Source: Paraburkholderia caballeronis (GTDB taxonomy: Bacteria; Pseudomonadota; Gammaproteobacteria; Burkholderiales; Burkholderiaceae). From it: DNA of 64,000 nucleotides. The translations under genes were made by a program, and so were the position numbers. Every line of letters begins with the position of its first letter. The stretch's first letter is position 1. Positions 34,472-48,436 of this stretch are shown here, piece after piece. The notes beneath the pieces are model-generated. The model made no database searches. It had not been told where the DNA came from and was given only the letters and a program-made list of their open reading frames with translations. Location: the NCBI RefSeq assembly GCF_900104845.1, contig NZ_FNSR01000001.1, positions 744,001 through 808,000 on the forward strand. The letters run 5' to 3'.

Positions 34472-35770
34472 TTACGAGAACCGCTTGTCCACGATGCGCC
34501 GCGCCTTGCCGACCGAACGTTCGATGCCGTTCACCGGCAGCACGTTGACGATCGCGGTCACGCCGACCAGCGCCTTGATGTCGTAGGCGAGCGCCTGGCC
34601 CGCGCGGATCGGTTCGCCCGTTGCCTCGGCCGCATCCGACGCCGGCTCGACGTTCAGCGTCATCACGTCGAGCGGGCCTTCCTTCGTCAGCACCACCTGA
34701 TAATGCGGCGCGAGCGCATGCTGCTTCAGCAGCAGCTCCTCGATCTGCGTCGGAAACACGTTCACGCCGCGGATGATCATCATGTCGTCCGAGCGGCCGG
34801 TGATCTTCTCCATCCGCCGCATCGTGCGCGCGGTGCCGGGCAGCAGGCGCGTGAGGTCGCGCGTGCGGTAGCGGACGATCGGCAGCGCCTCCTTGGTCAG
34901 CGACGTGAACACCAGTTCGCCGAATTCGCCTTCGGGCAGCACCTCGCCGGTCTCCGGGTCGATGATCTCCGGATAGAAATGGTCTTCCCAGATCGTCGGG
35001 CCGTCCTGCGTTTCCGCGCATTCGCACGCGACGCCCGGCCCCATCACTTCCGACAGCCCGTAGATGTCGACCGCCGTGATGCCGGCGCGCTGCTCGATGG
35101 CCGAACGCATCTCGTTGGTCCACGGCTCCGCGCCGAAGATGCCGACGCGCAGCGACGACTTCGCCGGATCGAGGCCCTGGCGCTCCATCTCGTCGGCGAT
35201 CGACAGCATGTAGCTCGGCGTGACCATGATGATGTCCGGCCGGAAGTCCTGGATCAGTTGCACCTGCTTTTCGGTCTGGCCGCCGCCGAACGGGATCACC
35301 GTGAGGCCCGCGCGCTCCGCGCCGTAGTGCGCGCCGAGCCCGCCGGTGAAGAGGCCGTAGCCGTAGCTCACGTGCACCTTGTCGCCGCGCCGCGCGCCGG
35401 CCGCGCGGATCGAGCGCGCGACGAGGTTCGCCCACGTGTCGATGTCGCGCGCGGTGTAGCCGACGACGGTCGGCTTGCCGGTCGTGCCCGACGACGCGTG
35501 AATCCGCGAGACCTGCTCCTGCGGCACCGCGAACATCCCGAACGGGTAGTTGTCGCGCAGGTCCTTCTTGGTCGTGAACGGGAAGCGCGCGAGATCGGAC
35601 AGCGATTGCAGCTCGGACGGATGGACGCCGGCCTCGTCGAACTTGCGGCGATAGACCGGCGAGTTCTCGTACGCGTGCGTCAGCGACCACTTCAGTCGCG
35701 TGAGCTGAAGCGCCGCGAGTTCGTCGCGGCTCGCCGTTTCGATGGGGTCGAGCGGCAGCGTGGTGGTCAT
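34472..35770 (-). CDS. paaK: Phenylacetate-CoA ligase
   Basis: A 432-residue adenylate-forming enzyme activating phenylacetate to phenylacetyl-CoA, the entry step of aerobic phenylacetate breakdown. The P-loop is HASSGTTGKPTVVGYT, further motifs are FGAEPWTNEMR, DIYGLSEVMGPGVACEC and YRTRDLTRLLPG, and the C-terminal catalytic Lys region is GIERSVGKARRI. The ATG at 35770 has GGAGA ten bases upstream; an in-frame ATG 17 codons earlier is unlikely. It is the last gene of the paaN-paaJ-paaG-paaI-paaK run. Confidence 0.96.
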   Translation of the reverse strand: MTTTLPLDPIETASRDELAALQLTRLKWSLTHAYENSPVYRRKFDEAGVHPSELQSLSDLARFPFTTKKDLRDNYPFGMFAVPQEQVSRIHASSGTTGKPTVVGYTARDIDTWANLVARSIRAAGARRGDKVHVSYGYGLFTGGLGAHYGAERAGLTVIPFGGGQTEKQVQLIQDFRPDIIMVTPSYMLSIADEMERQGLDPAKSSLRVGIFGAEPWTNEMRSAIEQRAGITAVDIYGLSEVMGPGVACECAETQDGPTIWEDHFYPEIIDPETGEVLPEGEFGELVFTSLTKEALPIVRYRTRDLTRLLPGTARTMRRMEKITGRSDDMMIIRGVNVFPTQIEELLLKQHALAPHYQVVLTKEGPLDVMTLNVEPASDAAEATGEPIRAGQALAYDIKALVGVTAIVNVLPVNGIERSVGKARRIVDKRFS

Positions 35771-35915
35771 CGGTGTCTCCTGAGCCTTCAAAAAGATTAC
35801 GCGGGATGTCGGGTGATTCAATGCGGGTTGACCCGGCCGGACCTCGCTCTGTGCGGCGGGTCTGCGGCCGTCGTCGGATGTCGTATGCGGCTGGCGGGTT
35901 TGCCGGTCTTGCCGT

Positions 35916-36377
35916 CTAGTCCGCGACCGGAATGACGGTGCCGCGGATTTGCGCGGACTTGCCGCGAAAGAGCGCCACCGTTTCGCCGGCGCGGTTCGTG
36001 ACCGTTATGTCGTACACGCCGTTGCGGCCCGACAGGATCTGCTCGACCGCTTCGGCGGCGAGCACGTCGTCGGGCTGCACGGGACGCAGGAATTCGATCG
36101 AGCAGCCGGCCGCGACTGTGTTCACGTTGTACGAGTTGCACGCGAACGCGAACGTGGAGTCGGCGAGCGTGAAGATCAGTCCGCCGTGGCAGATCTGATG
36201 GCCGTTCAGGAAGTCCGGCCGCACGGCCATGCGCAGCTTCGCGTAGCCGGCGCGGACTTCGACGAGTTCGATGCCGAGCGCGCGGCTGCATGCGTCCGCT
36301 TCGTACATCGCGTGCGCGGTGGCGCGCGCGAGTTCGTCGGGGCTCATCGATGCGGGGTGCTGGAGTTCGGATGACAT
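35916..36377 (-). CDS. paaI: Hydroxyphenylacetyl-CoA thioesterase PaaI
   Basis: A 153-residue hotdog-fold thioesterase. The signature is NGHQICHGGLIFTLADSTFAFACNSY with the active-site Asp in LADSTFAFA, and AAGCSIEFLRPVQPDD further on. PaaI removes CoA from dead-end hydroxyphenylacetyl-CoA derivatives in the phenylacetate pathway. It starts one base after the paaG stop, indicating a shared transcript and coupled translation. Confidence 0.95.
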   Translation of the reverse strand: MSSELQHPASMSPDELARATAHAMYEADACSRALGIELVEVRAGYAKLRMAVRPDFLNGHQICHGGLIFTLADSTFAFACNSYNVNTVAAGCSIEFLRPVQPDDVLAAEAVEQILSGRNGVYDITVTNRAGETVALFRGKSAQIRGTVIPVAD

Positions 36378-36378
36378 G

Positions 36379-37170
36379 TCAACGGCCCTCGAAGCGCGGC
36401 GCGCGTTTTTCGATGAACGCGCGGACGCCTTCCGCGTAGTCGTGCGACGCGCCCAGTTCGCGTTGCAGGTCGCGTTCGAGATCGAGCTGCTGGTCGAGCG
36501 TGTTCGTCGCGGCGGCGCGCAGCGCGCTGCGGGTCGCGACGAGCGCGCGTGTCGGCTGCTGCGCGAGTTGCGCGGCGAGTTTCGTCGCGGCCTGTGGCAG
36601 TTCGGCGTCGTCGACGACCTGCCACACGAGCCCCCAGCTCTCGGCCTTTTCTGCGCCGAGTTTCTCGCCGGTCATCGCGAGCCCGAGCGCGCGCGCGACG
36701 CCGACGCGCTGCGGCAGGAACCAGGTGCCGCCCGAGTCCGGCACCAGGCCGATCTTCACGAACGCCTGGATGAAGCTCGCGGAGCGCGCGGCGATCGCGA
36801 TGTCGCACGCGAGCGCGAGATTCGCGCCGGCGCCGGCGGCCGTGCCGTTGACCGCGGCGATCGTCGGCATCGGCAGCGCGTGGAGCCGGCGGATCAGCGG
36901 GTTGAAGTGCTCGTCGATCAGCGCGCCGAGATCGGTCGATGCGCCCGGCGTGAAGTCCAGGTCCGCGAGGTCCTGGCCCGCGCAGAAGCCGCGCCCGGCG
37001 CCGGTCAGCACGAGCGCGCGCGCGTTGGCCGCGACGGCTTCGTCGAGCGCGGCCGCGAGTTCGCGGTGCATTGCGCGCGTGAAGCTGTTGAGCTTGTCGG
37101 GGCGGTTCAGCGTGACCGTCGCGACGCGCGTGGCGGCGTCGAGGTCGAGCCGGATCGATTCGTAGGCCAT
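36379..37170 (-). CDS. paaG: 1,2-epoxyphenylacetyl-CoA isomerase PaaG
   Basis: A 263-residue crotonase-fold enzyme. The oxyanion-hole segments are GRGFCAGQDLADLD and NGTAAGAGANLALACDI, and the catalytic Asp lies in KIGLVPDSGGTWFLP, typical of PaaG (isomerase) rather than a hydratase. It converts 1,2-epoxyphenylacetyl-CoA to the oxepin form. It sits between paaJ and paaI in the same orientation. Confidence 0.92.
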   Translation of the reverse strand: MAYESIRLDLDAATRVATVTLNRPDKLNSFTRAMHRELAAALDEAVAANARALVLTGAGRGFCAGQDLADLDFTPGASTDLGALIDEHFNPLIRRLHALPMPTIAAVNGTAAGAGANLALACDIAIAARSASFIQAFVKIGLVPDSGGTWFLPQRVGVARALGLAMTGEKLGAEKAESWGLVWQVVDDAELPQAATKLAAQLAQQPTRALVATRSALRAAATNTLDQQLDLERDLQRELGASHDYAEGVRAFIEKRAPRFEGR

Positions 37171-37242
37171 CGGTTGTCTCCTTGTCTGCGTGTTCGGTGC
37201 GGCGTTCGCGCGGCGGCGCGACCTGGCTTTCAGGCCTGGCCG

Positions 37243-38445
<1,203 letters not shown>

Positions 38446-38532
38446 CTTCGGTTCCTGCGGCACGACGGGGGAAGGCCGTCGTGCCGATGATGCTACGGGG
38501 AGGGGGCGCGGCGCGCCATTCGGCCGAACGGA

Positions 38533-40242
38533 CTAGGCCGTTGCGCCGGCTTGAGCGGGCGCCGCCTTCGGCTCAACATGGACGCGGCTTTGAACCACGC
38601 GGAAGCGGTTCGCGACGAATGCGGCGTCGGCGAGCGCGGCGTTCGCGGCTGGATTCGCGCCGGTGCCGTGGAAGTCCGAGAACGCGGCCGACTGGTTCAC
38701 GAACACGCCGCCGGTCAGGTTGATCGACAGCGCGACGCCGCCGGTGATCGCCGCTTCGTGCGCGGCGTCGATCACCTCGTCGTCGGTGCTGTAGACGGAC
38801 AGCGTGAGCGCGCCGTGGTCGCGGGCGATCGAGCCGGCGAGTTCCAGCGACTGAGCGGTCGAGTCGGTTGCGATCACGAACGAGATCGGGCCGAACCATT
38901 CGCGCGTGAACGACGCGGCGTCGCGTGCTGCGTCCAGTTGCAGCACGAGCGGCGTGCGCACGCGCGCGGCGGGGAACTGCGGGTGTTCGAGCGTCTGACT
39001 GTCGGCGAGCACGGCGCCGAGCGGGCGCGCTTCGTCGAGGCGCTGGATCACGCCGTCGTTCTGGATCGCGCCGAGCACTTCGACGGCGCGCGCCGGATCG
39101 GCGACGAACTTCTGCACCGCGCCGGCGATCGCCTGCGCGACGGCGTCGAAGCCGACGTGGCCGTCCGCGGTGCGGATGCCGTCGCGCGGCACGTAGATGT
39201 TCTGCGGCGCGGTGCACATCTGGCCGGAGTACAGCGACAGCGAGAAGGCGATGTTGCGCGCCGCCGCCTTCAGGTCGTCGACCGAGTCGATCACGATCTG
39301 GTTGACGCCGGCCTTTTCCGTGTACACCTGCGCCTGGTGCGCATGCTGTTCGAGCCAGTTGCCGTTCTGCGAACTGCCGGTGAAGTCGATCAGCCGGATT
39401 TCCGGGCGCAGCGCGAGGTCCTGCACGAGCGCGCCGTCGTTCGGCTCGGTCGCGAGCAGCGTGACCACGTTCGGATCGAAGCCCGCTTCGCGCAGCACGT
39501 CGCGCGCGATGCGCACGGTGATCGCGAGCGGCAGGATCGCGCCCGGGTGCGGTTTCACGATGACCGTGTTGCCGGTCGCGAGATCGGCGAACAGGCCGGG
39601 GTAGCCGTTCCACGTCGGGAACGTGCAGCAGCCCAGCACGAGGCCGGTGCCGCGCGGCACGATCGTGAAGCGCTTGCGCATCGCGAGCGGCGGGTTCTTG
39701 CCCTGTGGCTTTTCCCAGTGCGCGTCGGCCGGGATGCGGCGAAGCTGGTCCCACGCGTATGCAACCGCTTCGAGCGCGCGGTCCTGGGCGTGCGGGCCGC
39801 CCGCCTGGAACGCCATCATGAACGCCTGGCCGGTCGTGTGCATCACGCTGTACGCGATCTCGAAGCTCGCGCGGTTCAACCGCGACAGGATTTCGAGGCT
39901 CACGCCGACCCATGCCTGCGGGCCGGCTTCACGCCATGCGCGCTGGGCTGCGCCGGCGGCGGCGATCAACTGGTCGGGTGTCGATTTCGGGTAGCGCGCG
40001 CCGAGTGCGAAGCCGAACGGCGACGATTCGCTGCCGACCGTTTCGCCGGTCGACGGCTGGTCGAGTTCGAACGGGCGGTTCAGGTGAGACTTGAACGCCG
40101 CTTCGCCATCCGCGTTCGCCGTTTCCCCGTACACTTTCGGGCTGGGCATTTCGGCGAACGGGCTCCAGTAGCCGCGCGTCTCGATGGCGGTGAGCGCCTG
40201 TTGCAGCGCGTTCTCGTGCTTGCTGAATAACGGATGTGTCAT
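38533..40242 (-). CDS. paaN: Phenylacetate degradation protein PaaN (aldehyde dehydrogenase type)
   Basis: A 569-residue aldehyde-dehydrogenase-fold protein. The Rossmann region includes PRGTGLVLGCCTFPTWNGYPG and VIVKPHPGAILPLAI, the Glu region is DFTGSSQNGNWLEQHA, and the likely active Cys is in SGQMCTAPQNIYVP. It is the stand-alone PaaN found in beta-proteobacteria, lacking the hydratase half of the PaaZ fusion. It is first in a five-gene minus-strand run and diverges from an enoyl-CoA hydratase gene, with a TetR-type palindrome between them. Confidence 0.92.
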   Translation of the reverse strand: MTHPLFSKHENALQQALTAIETRGYWSPFAEMPSPKVYGETANADGEAAFKSHLNRPFELDQPSTGETVGSESSPFGFALGARYPKSTPDQLIAAAGAAQRAWREAGPQAWVGVSLEILSRLNRASFEIAYSVMHTTGQAFMMAFQAGGPHAQDRALEAVAYAWDQLRRIPADAHWEKPQGKNPPLAMRKRFTIVPRGTGLVLGCCTFPTWNGYPGLFADLATGNTVIVKPHPGAILPLAITVRIARDVLREAGFDPNVVTLLATEPNDGALVQDLALRPEIRLIDFTGSSQNGNWLEQHAHQAQVYTEKAGVNQIVIDSVDDLKAAARNIAFSLSLYSGQMCTAPQNIYVPRDGIRTADGHVGFDAVAQAIAGAVQKFVADPARAVEVLGAIQNDGVIQRLDEARPLGAVLADSQTLEHPQFPAARVRTPLVLQLDAARDAASFTREWFGPISFVIATDSTAQSLELAGSIARDHGALTLSVYSTDDEVIDAAHEAAITGGVALSINLTGGVFVNQSAAFSDFHGTGANPAANAALADAAFVANRFRVVQSRVHVEPKAAPAQAGATA

Positions 40243-40288
40243 GGCGCAACGTAGGTGGAAACGGGTTGGTGGAACCAGTGCCGATTAA

Positions 40289-40308
40289 TTGACCGACCGG
40301 TTGGTCGA
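40289..40308. promoter_or_regulatory. Inverted-repeat operator of TetR (PaaR) type
   Basis: A 20-bp palindrome centred between 40298 and 40299 (TTGACCGACC / GGTTGGTCGA, 8 of 10 positions symmetric) lies between the divergent paaN and enoyl-CoA hydratase genes. The ACCGACCGGT core is the kind of site used by PaaR, a TetR-family phenylacetyl-CoA-responsive repressor in Burkholderia; no paaR gene is in this window. Confidence 0.7.
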
Positions 40309-40375
40309 CAAATGTTAGCATTAGTCAAAGAACGGTGCGAAAAATTTTCGGGTTTTTTATCGGGAAGGAGGGTGT

Positions 40376-41152
40376 ATGGCTTATGAAAACATTCTGATCG
40401 ACACGCACGGGCGCGTCGGCCTCGTCACGCTGAACCGGCCGAAGGCGCTCAACGCGCTGAACGACGCGCTGATGGACGAACTGGGCGCGGCGCTGAAGGC
40501 ATTCGACGCGGACGAGGGGATCGGTGCGATCGTGATCACCGGCAGCGAGAAGGCATTCGCGGCGGGCGCCGACATCGGGATGATGGCGAGCTACACGTTC
40601 ATGGACGTGTACAAGGGCGACTACATCACGCGCAACTGGGAGACGATCCGCTCGATCCGCAAGCCGATCATCGCGGCGGTGGCGGGCTTTGCGCTTGGCG
40701 GCGGCTGCGAGCTGGCGATGATGTGCGACATCATCTTTGCGGCGGACACCGCGAAGTTCGGGCAGCCGGAGATCAAGCTCGGCGTGATTCCGGGCGCAGG
40801 CGGCACGCAGCGGCTGCCGCGCGCGGTGTCGAAAGCGAAGGCGATGGATCTGTGCCTGACCGGGCGGATGATGGACGCGGAAGAGGCGGAGCGGGCCGGC
40901 CTCGTGTCGCGGATCATTCCGGCGGCGAACCTCGTCGAGGAGGCGATTACGGCGGCGACGATCATCTCTGGTTATTCGCTGCCTGCGGTGATGATGGCGA
41001 AGGAGTCGGTGAACCGCGCATACGAGACGACGCTGGCCGAGGGCGTGCACTTCGAGCGCCGCATGTTCCACTCGCTGTTCGCGACCGAGGATCAGAAGGA
41101 AGGGATGGCCGCGTTCGTCGAGAAGCGCAAGCCGGAGTTCAAGAACCGGTAG
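40376..41152 (+). CDS. Enoyl-CoA hydratase (PaaF-like)
   Basis: A 258-residue crotonase-fold hydratase. Oxyanion-hole segments are [14 protein letters not shown] and [16 protein letters not shown]; both catalytic Glu are present (GGGCEL and [15 protein letters not shown] region with PEIKLG). It hydrates 2-enoyl-CoA esters; in the paa context it would act as PaaF after ring cleavage. GGAGGG lies eight bases before the ATG. It diverges from paaN across the palindromic operator, so both directions are probably regulated together. Confidence 0.92.
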   Translation: MAYENILIDTHGRVGLVTLNRPKALNALNDALMDELGAALKAFDADEGIGAIVITGSEKAFAAGADIGMMASYTFMDVYKGDYITRNWETIRSIRKPIIAAVAGFALGGGCELAMMCDIIFAADTAKFGQPEIKLGVIPGAGGTQRLPRAVSKAKAMDLCLTGRMMDAEEAERAGLVSRIIPAANLVEEAITAATIISGYSLPAVMMAKESVNRAYETTLAEGVHFERRMFHSLFATEDQKEGMAAFVEKRKPEFKNR

Positions 41153-41215
41153 CGAAGTGGGTGGTGGTCTGCCGCAGGTGGTGAGTGATGCTGCTCAATT
41201 TTCTGCGTCAGGCTC

Positions 41216-41244
41216 TTGCCTGCTGCGACGGGATAGCCTACTAT
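41216..41244 (+). promoter_or_regulatory. Upstream rrn promoter candidate
   Basis: TTGCCT (41216-41221) and TACTAT (41239-41244) are separated by 17 bp, 430 bp upstream of the 16S gene. Confidence 0.5.
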
Positions 41245-41342
41245 TCGGCTCCCCGCGAGAGGCGGGGAAACTGCGAAGTTGGGCGGGGCCTGACATGCGG
41301 TGGCGGGGTCAACATCCGGAAGGGGTAGCGGTAAAAAAGGTG

Positions 41343-41371
41343 TTGACGAAGCGGGAAAGGTTGTTCATAAT
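41343..41371 (+). promoter_or_regulatory. Main rrn promoter
   Basis: TTGACG (41343-41348) and CATAAT (41366-41371) are separated by exactly 17 bp, followed by a GC-rich start region. This is the stronger of two candidates upstream of the rRNA operon. Confidence 0.8.
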
Positions 41372-41448
41372 CTCGTTTCTCTGCTGCTGACGCAGCAACG
41401 CACGAAACGCCGGGTAGTGAGTGGTTTTCCGGGGTTGAGTGTGACGCG

Positions 41449-41460
41449 ATCTTTAAAAAT
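41449..41460 (+). promoter_or_regulatory. boxA-like antitermination site in the rrn leader
   Basis: The sequence ATCTTTAAAAAT in the rRNA leader resembles boxA (TGCTCTTTAAC), the Nus-factor loading site that makes rRNA transcription resistant to Rho. A second boxA lies in the 16S-23S spacer. Confidence 0.6.
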
Positions 41461-41673
41461 TTACAGCCGATAAGTGTGGGCGCTCGATGCGGACTGCGCG
41501 ACATCCTCTCCTTCGGGAGGGGGTGCAGCAAAAGTATCAGCAGCAAGGCGCTCGCACGAAAGTAAAGGTGGGTTTCACGCCCGTTGAGAAACGGGGGTGG
41601 AATCTGTCAGCACTTTGAGTGAGCGACCGGCTCCGGTGAGAGATCACTGGAACCGAAAGACAGTAACAGGTTT

Positions 41674-43204
<1,531 letters not shown>

Positions 43205-43274
43205 CCAGAGCTATGCGCGGTTCACGTGTCAGAGCGCTCACACTTGTCGGCTGTAGAGAGAAGGACAGACCCGG

Positions 43275-43351
43275 GGGTCTGTAGCTCAGTCGGTTAGAGC
43301 ACCGTCTTGATAAGGCGGGGGTCGCTGGTTCGAATCCAGCCAGACCCACCA
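43275..43351 (+). tRNA. tRNA-Ile (GAT)
   Basis: A 77-base tRNA with a complete 7-bp acceptor stem (GGGTCTG / CAGACCC), D-loop GCTCAGTCGGTTAGAGC, anticodon GAT at 43309-43311, T-loop GGTTCGAATCC and encoded CCA. It is in the 16S-23S spacer. Confidence 0.98.
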
Positions 43352-43404
43352 TCCTGGTCCGGAGGGTGCGAGCCACAGTCTCCCGCGTGTGTACGCAAGA
43401 CACG

Positions 43405-43480
43405 GGGGGCATAGCTCAGCTGGGAGAGCACCTGCTTTGCAAGCAGGGGGTCGTCGGTTCGATCCCGTCTGCCTCCACCA
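43405..43480 (+). tRNA. tRNA-Ala (TGC)
   Basis: A 76-base tRNA with acceptor stem GGGGGCA / TGCCTCC, anticodon TGC at 43438-43440, T-loop GGTTCGATCCC and encoded CCA. The Ile-Ala pair in the spacer is the usual order in this group. Confidence 0.98.
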
Positions 43481-43758
43481 AGGTCTGTCCATCAGTCATC
43501 AGTGCACAGTGTCCTGTTCAGGGTATTGCGCATTGGCGACTGAGCCAGTCAGCTGATTATCGGCTGTCGTTCTTTAACAATCAGGAAGAAGTAGTAAAGA
43601 GATTCATCGAAAGCACTTAGAGATGGGTGTGAGTAGAGAATCAGGGTTGTGATTGTATCGATGTATCTCAAGGCCGTCGCAAGACGGATTGGAATACGGC
43701 ACAACGCTAAAACTCAACCTGTAGCGGAGCGGCTTCGAAAGAGGCCCACCCGTTATAG
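43481..43758 (+). other. tRNA-Ala to 23S spacer with boxA
   Basis: This 278-bp transcribed spacer holds a close boxA match (GTTCTTTAACAA, about 43568-43580), which keeps antitermination active into the 23S gene. The remainder is processing-stem sequence around the 23S ends. Confidence 0.75.
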
Positions 43759-46636
<2,878 letters not shown>

Positions 46637-46810
46637 TATAACAGGTGTGTCGGTCATGGCCGGTGCCTCAGCACCCGGCCGGACCCATCCCCCAGCGGGA
46701 TGCGCCGCAAGTTGAGAACGTGTTGTGCAGAACATCACAACCCCCACTCTTTACGCTTCTTCCAGATTGGCTGTGGCGCGACCCCAAACCGCGACGCAGC
46801 AACCCGTCAT

Positions 46811-46925
46811 GCCTGATGACCATAGCGAGTCGGTCCCACCCCTTCCCATCCCGAACAGGACCGTGAAACGACTCCACGCCGATGATAGTGCGGATTGCCC
46901 GTGTGAAAGTAGGTAATCGTCAGGC
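46811..46925 (+). rRNA. rrf: 5S ribosomal RNA
   Basis: About 115 bases, starting GCCTGATGACCATAGCGAG, with the conserved CCCATCCCGAACAGG loop and the 3' strand GTAATCGTCAGGC that pairs with the 5' end. It is 175 bases after the 23S gene and closes the rrn operon. Confidence 0.95.
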
Positions 46926-46944
46926 TCCTCATGCTGTCCCCGAT

Positions 46945-46979
46945 ACCCCGGCCTCTCCACCCAACGGAGGGTCGGGGTT
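46945..46979 (+). terminator. Probable rrn operon terminator
   Basis: An imperfect GC-rich hairpin (ACCCCGGCCTCTCC with GGAGGGTCGGGGT) lies 20 bases after the 5S gene, followed by a short T-containing stretch. Confidence 0.45.
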
Positions 46980-47069
46980 CGGCGTTTACGGCACTGAAAA
47001 ACAATAAACGCCCCGGCTCGGCGTTCAGTACCTCAGTGGCGGCGGGACCGCCCAGCCACGCGATGCGAC

Positions 47070-48263
47070 TTACCCTCGCGACAGAAACCGTGTCGCCAAC
47101 TGTACCCAGTACGTCGATCCAACCGGCAGCAACTGGTCGTTGAAGTCATAACTCGCGTTGTGCAGCATGCACGGACCGGCTCCATGCCCCGCATCACGAT
47201 GCCCGCCATCGCCGTTCCCAAGAAACGCATAGCAGCCCGGCTTCTCAAGCAGCATGAACGAGAAATCCTCGGCGCCCATCGTCGGCTCGACATTCGTCTC
47301 AACGCGTTCAGAACCGATAACCTCTTTCATTACCTCAGCCGCGAACTGCGTTTCCGCCGCGCTATTCACCGTTGGCGGATAGTTGCGATGAAACGCGACC
47401 TCCACCGTGCAGTCGTACGCCGCCGCCGTGCTTTCAGCGATCCTGCGCATCCGCGACTCGATCAGATCCAGCGTTTCCGTCGTAAACGTCCGCACGGTCC
47501 CGCCAATCCACGCTACGTTAGGCACGACGTTCACCGCATCGCCCGCATGGATCTGCGTGATCGACAGCACTGCGGTATCGAGCGGTTTCTTGTTGCGCGT
47601 GATGATCCCCTGCAGTCCGTTCGCGATCTGCACGGCCGTGAACACCGGGTCGTGACCGTTATGCGGCAGCGCCGCATGAGAGCCGATGCCCTTGATGTCG
47701 ATCCTGAACTCGTTGCTCGACGCCATGATCGGGCCTTCGGTCACACCGAAGTGTCCTGCAGGCATGCCCGGCCAGTTGTGAATGCCGAACACCGCATCAA
47801 CCGGGAAGCGTTCGAACAGACCGTCTTCGATCATCGCCTTCGCGCCCGCGCCGCCTTCCTCCGCCGGCTGGAAGATGAACACGATCGTTCCGTTGAACTG
47901 GCCATGCTTCGCCAGATGCCGCGCCGCGCCAAGCAGCATCGCGGTATGGCCGTCGTGCCCGCACGCATGCATCCTGCCTTCGTTGCGCGACCGGTGATCG
48001 AACGTGTTCAGCTCCTGAATCGGCAGCGCATCCATGTCCGCGCGCAGTCCGACGGACCGGTTGCCGTCGCCGCGTTTCAGCACGCCGACGACGCCGGTCT
48101 TGCCCAACCCGCGAAACACGTCGATGCCCCATTCGGTCAGCTTCGACGCGACCAGTTCCGACGTCTCTGCCTCTTCGTAGCGCAGTTCGGGATGGGCATG
48201 GATCGTTCGTCGCAGCGTCTGGATTTCTCCATGCGCCGCCTGGATTTCCGGGATCAGTTTCAT
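47070..48263 (-). CDS. M20-family amidohydrolase (hippurate hydrolase-like)
   Basis: A 397-residue M20D peptidase/amidohydrolase. Metal ligands are in MHACGHDGHTAMLLGAARHLA and FQPAEEGGAGAKAMIEDG, with the dimerisation-domain motif GSHAALPHNGHDPVFTAVQI and MGAEDFSFMLLEKPGCYAFLG near the end. It is related to HipO, amidohydrolases of N-acyl amino acids and auxin-conjugate hydrolases; the real substrate is unclear. The ATG at 48263 matches the family start (MKLIPEIQAAHGEIQTLRR). The divergent molybdenum-enzyme gene begins about 170 bp away. Confidence 0.9.
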   Translation of the reverse strand: MKLIPEIQAAHGEIQTLRRTIHAHPELRYEEAETSELVASKLTEWGIDVFRGLGKTGVVGVLKRGDGNRSVGLRADMDALPIQELNTFDHRSRNEGRMHACGHDGHTAMLLGAARHLAKHGQFNGTIVFIFQPAEEGGAGAKAMIEDGLFERFPVDAVFGIHNWPGMPAGHFGVTEGPIMASSNEFRIDIKGIGSHAALPHNGHDPVFTAVQIANGLQGIITRNKKPLDTAVLSITQIHAGDAVNVVPNVAWIGGTVRTFTTETLDLIESRMRRIAESTAAAYDCTVEVAFHRNYPPTVNSAAETQFAAEVMKEVIGSERVETNVEPTMGAEDFSFMLLEKPGCYAFLGNGDGGHRDAGHGAGPCMLHNASYDFNDQLLPVGSTYWVQLATRFLSRG

Positions 48264-48436
48264 GGTGGACTGTGCCTGAGCAAGTTGACACCCGGTATCT
48301 GTCCGGGTCTGGACGGTCCATTCTACGCCCAACGTTTTTTTTCCCGCTAAAGCCCCCAGGCGCATATGAGGCGCACTGCCGCTCCGTAATAAAATCGCGA
48401 TATCTCAAGCAACGCACCACCAGACGGACCTCCCAG

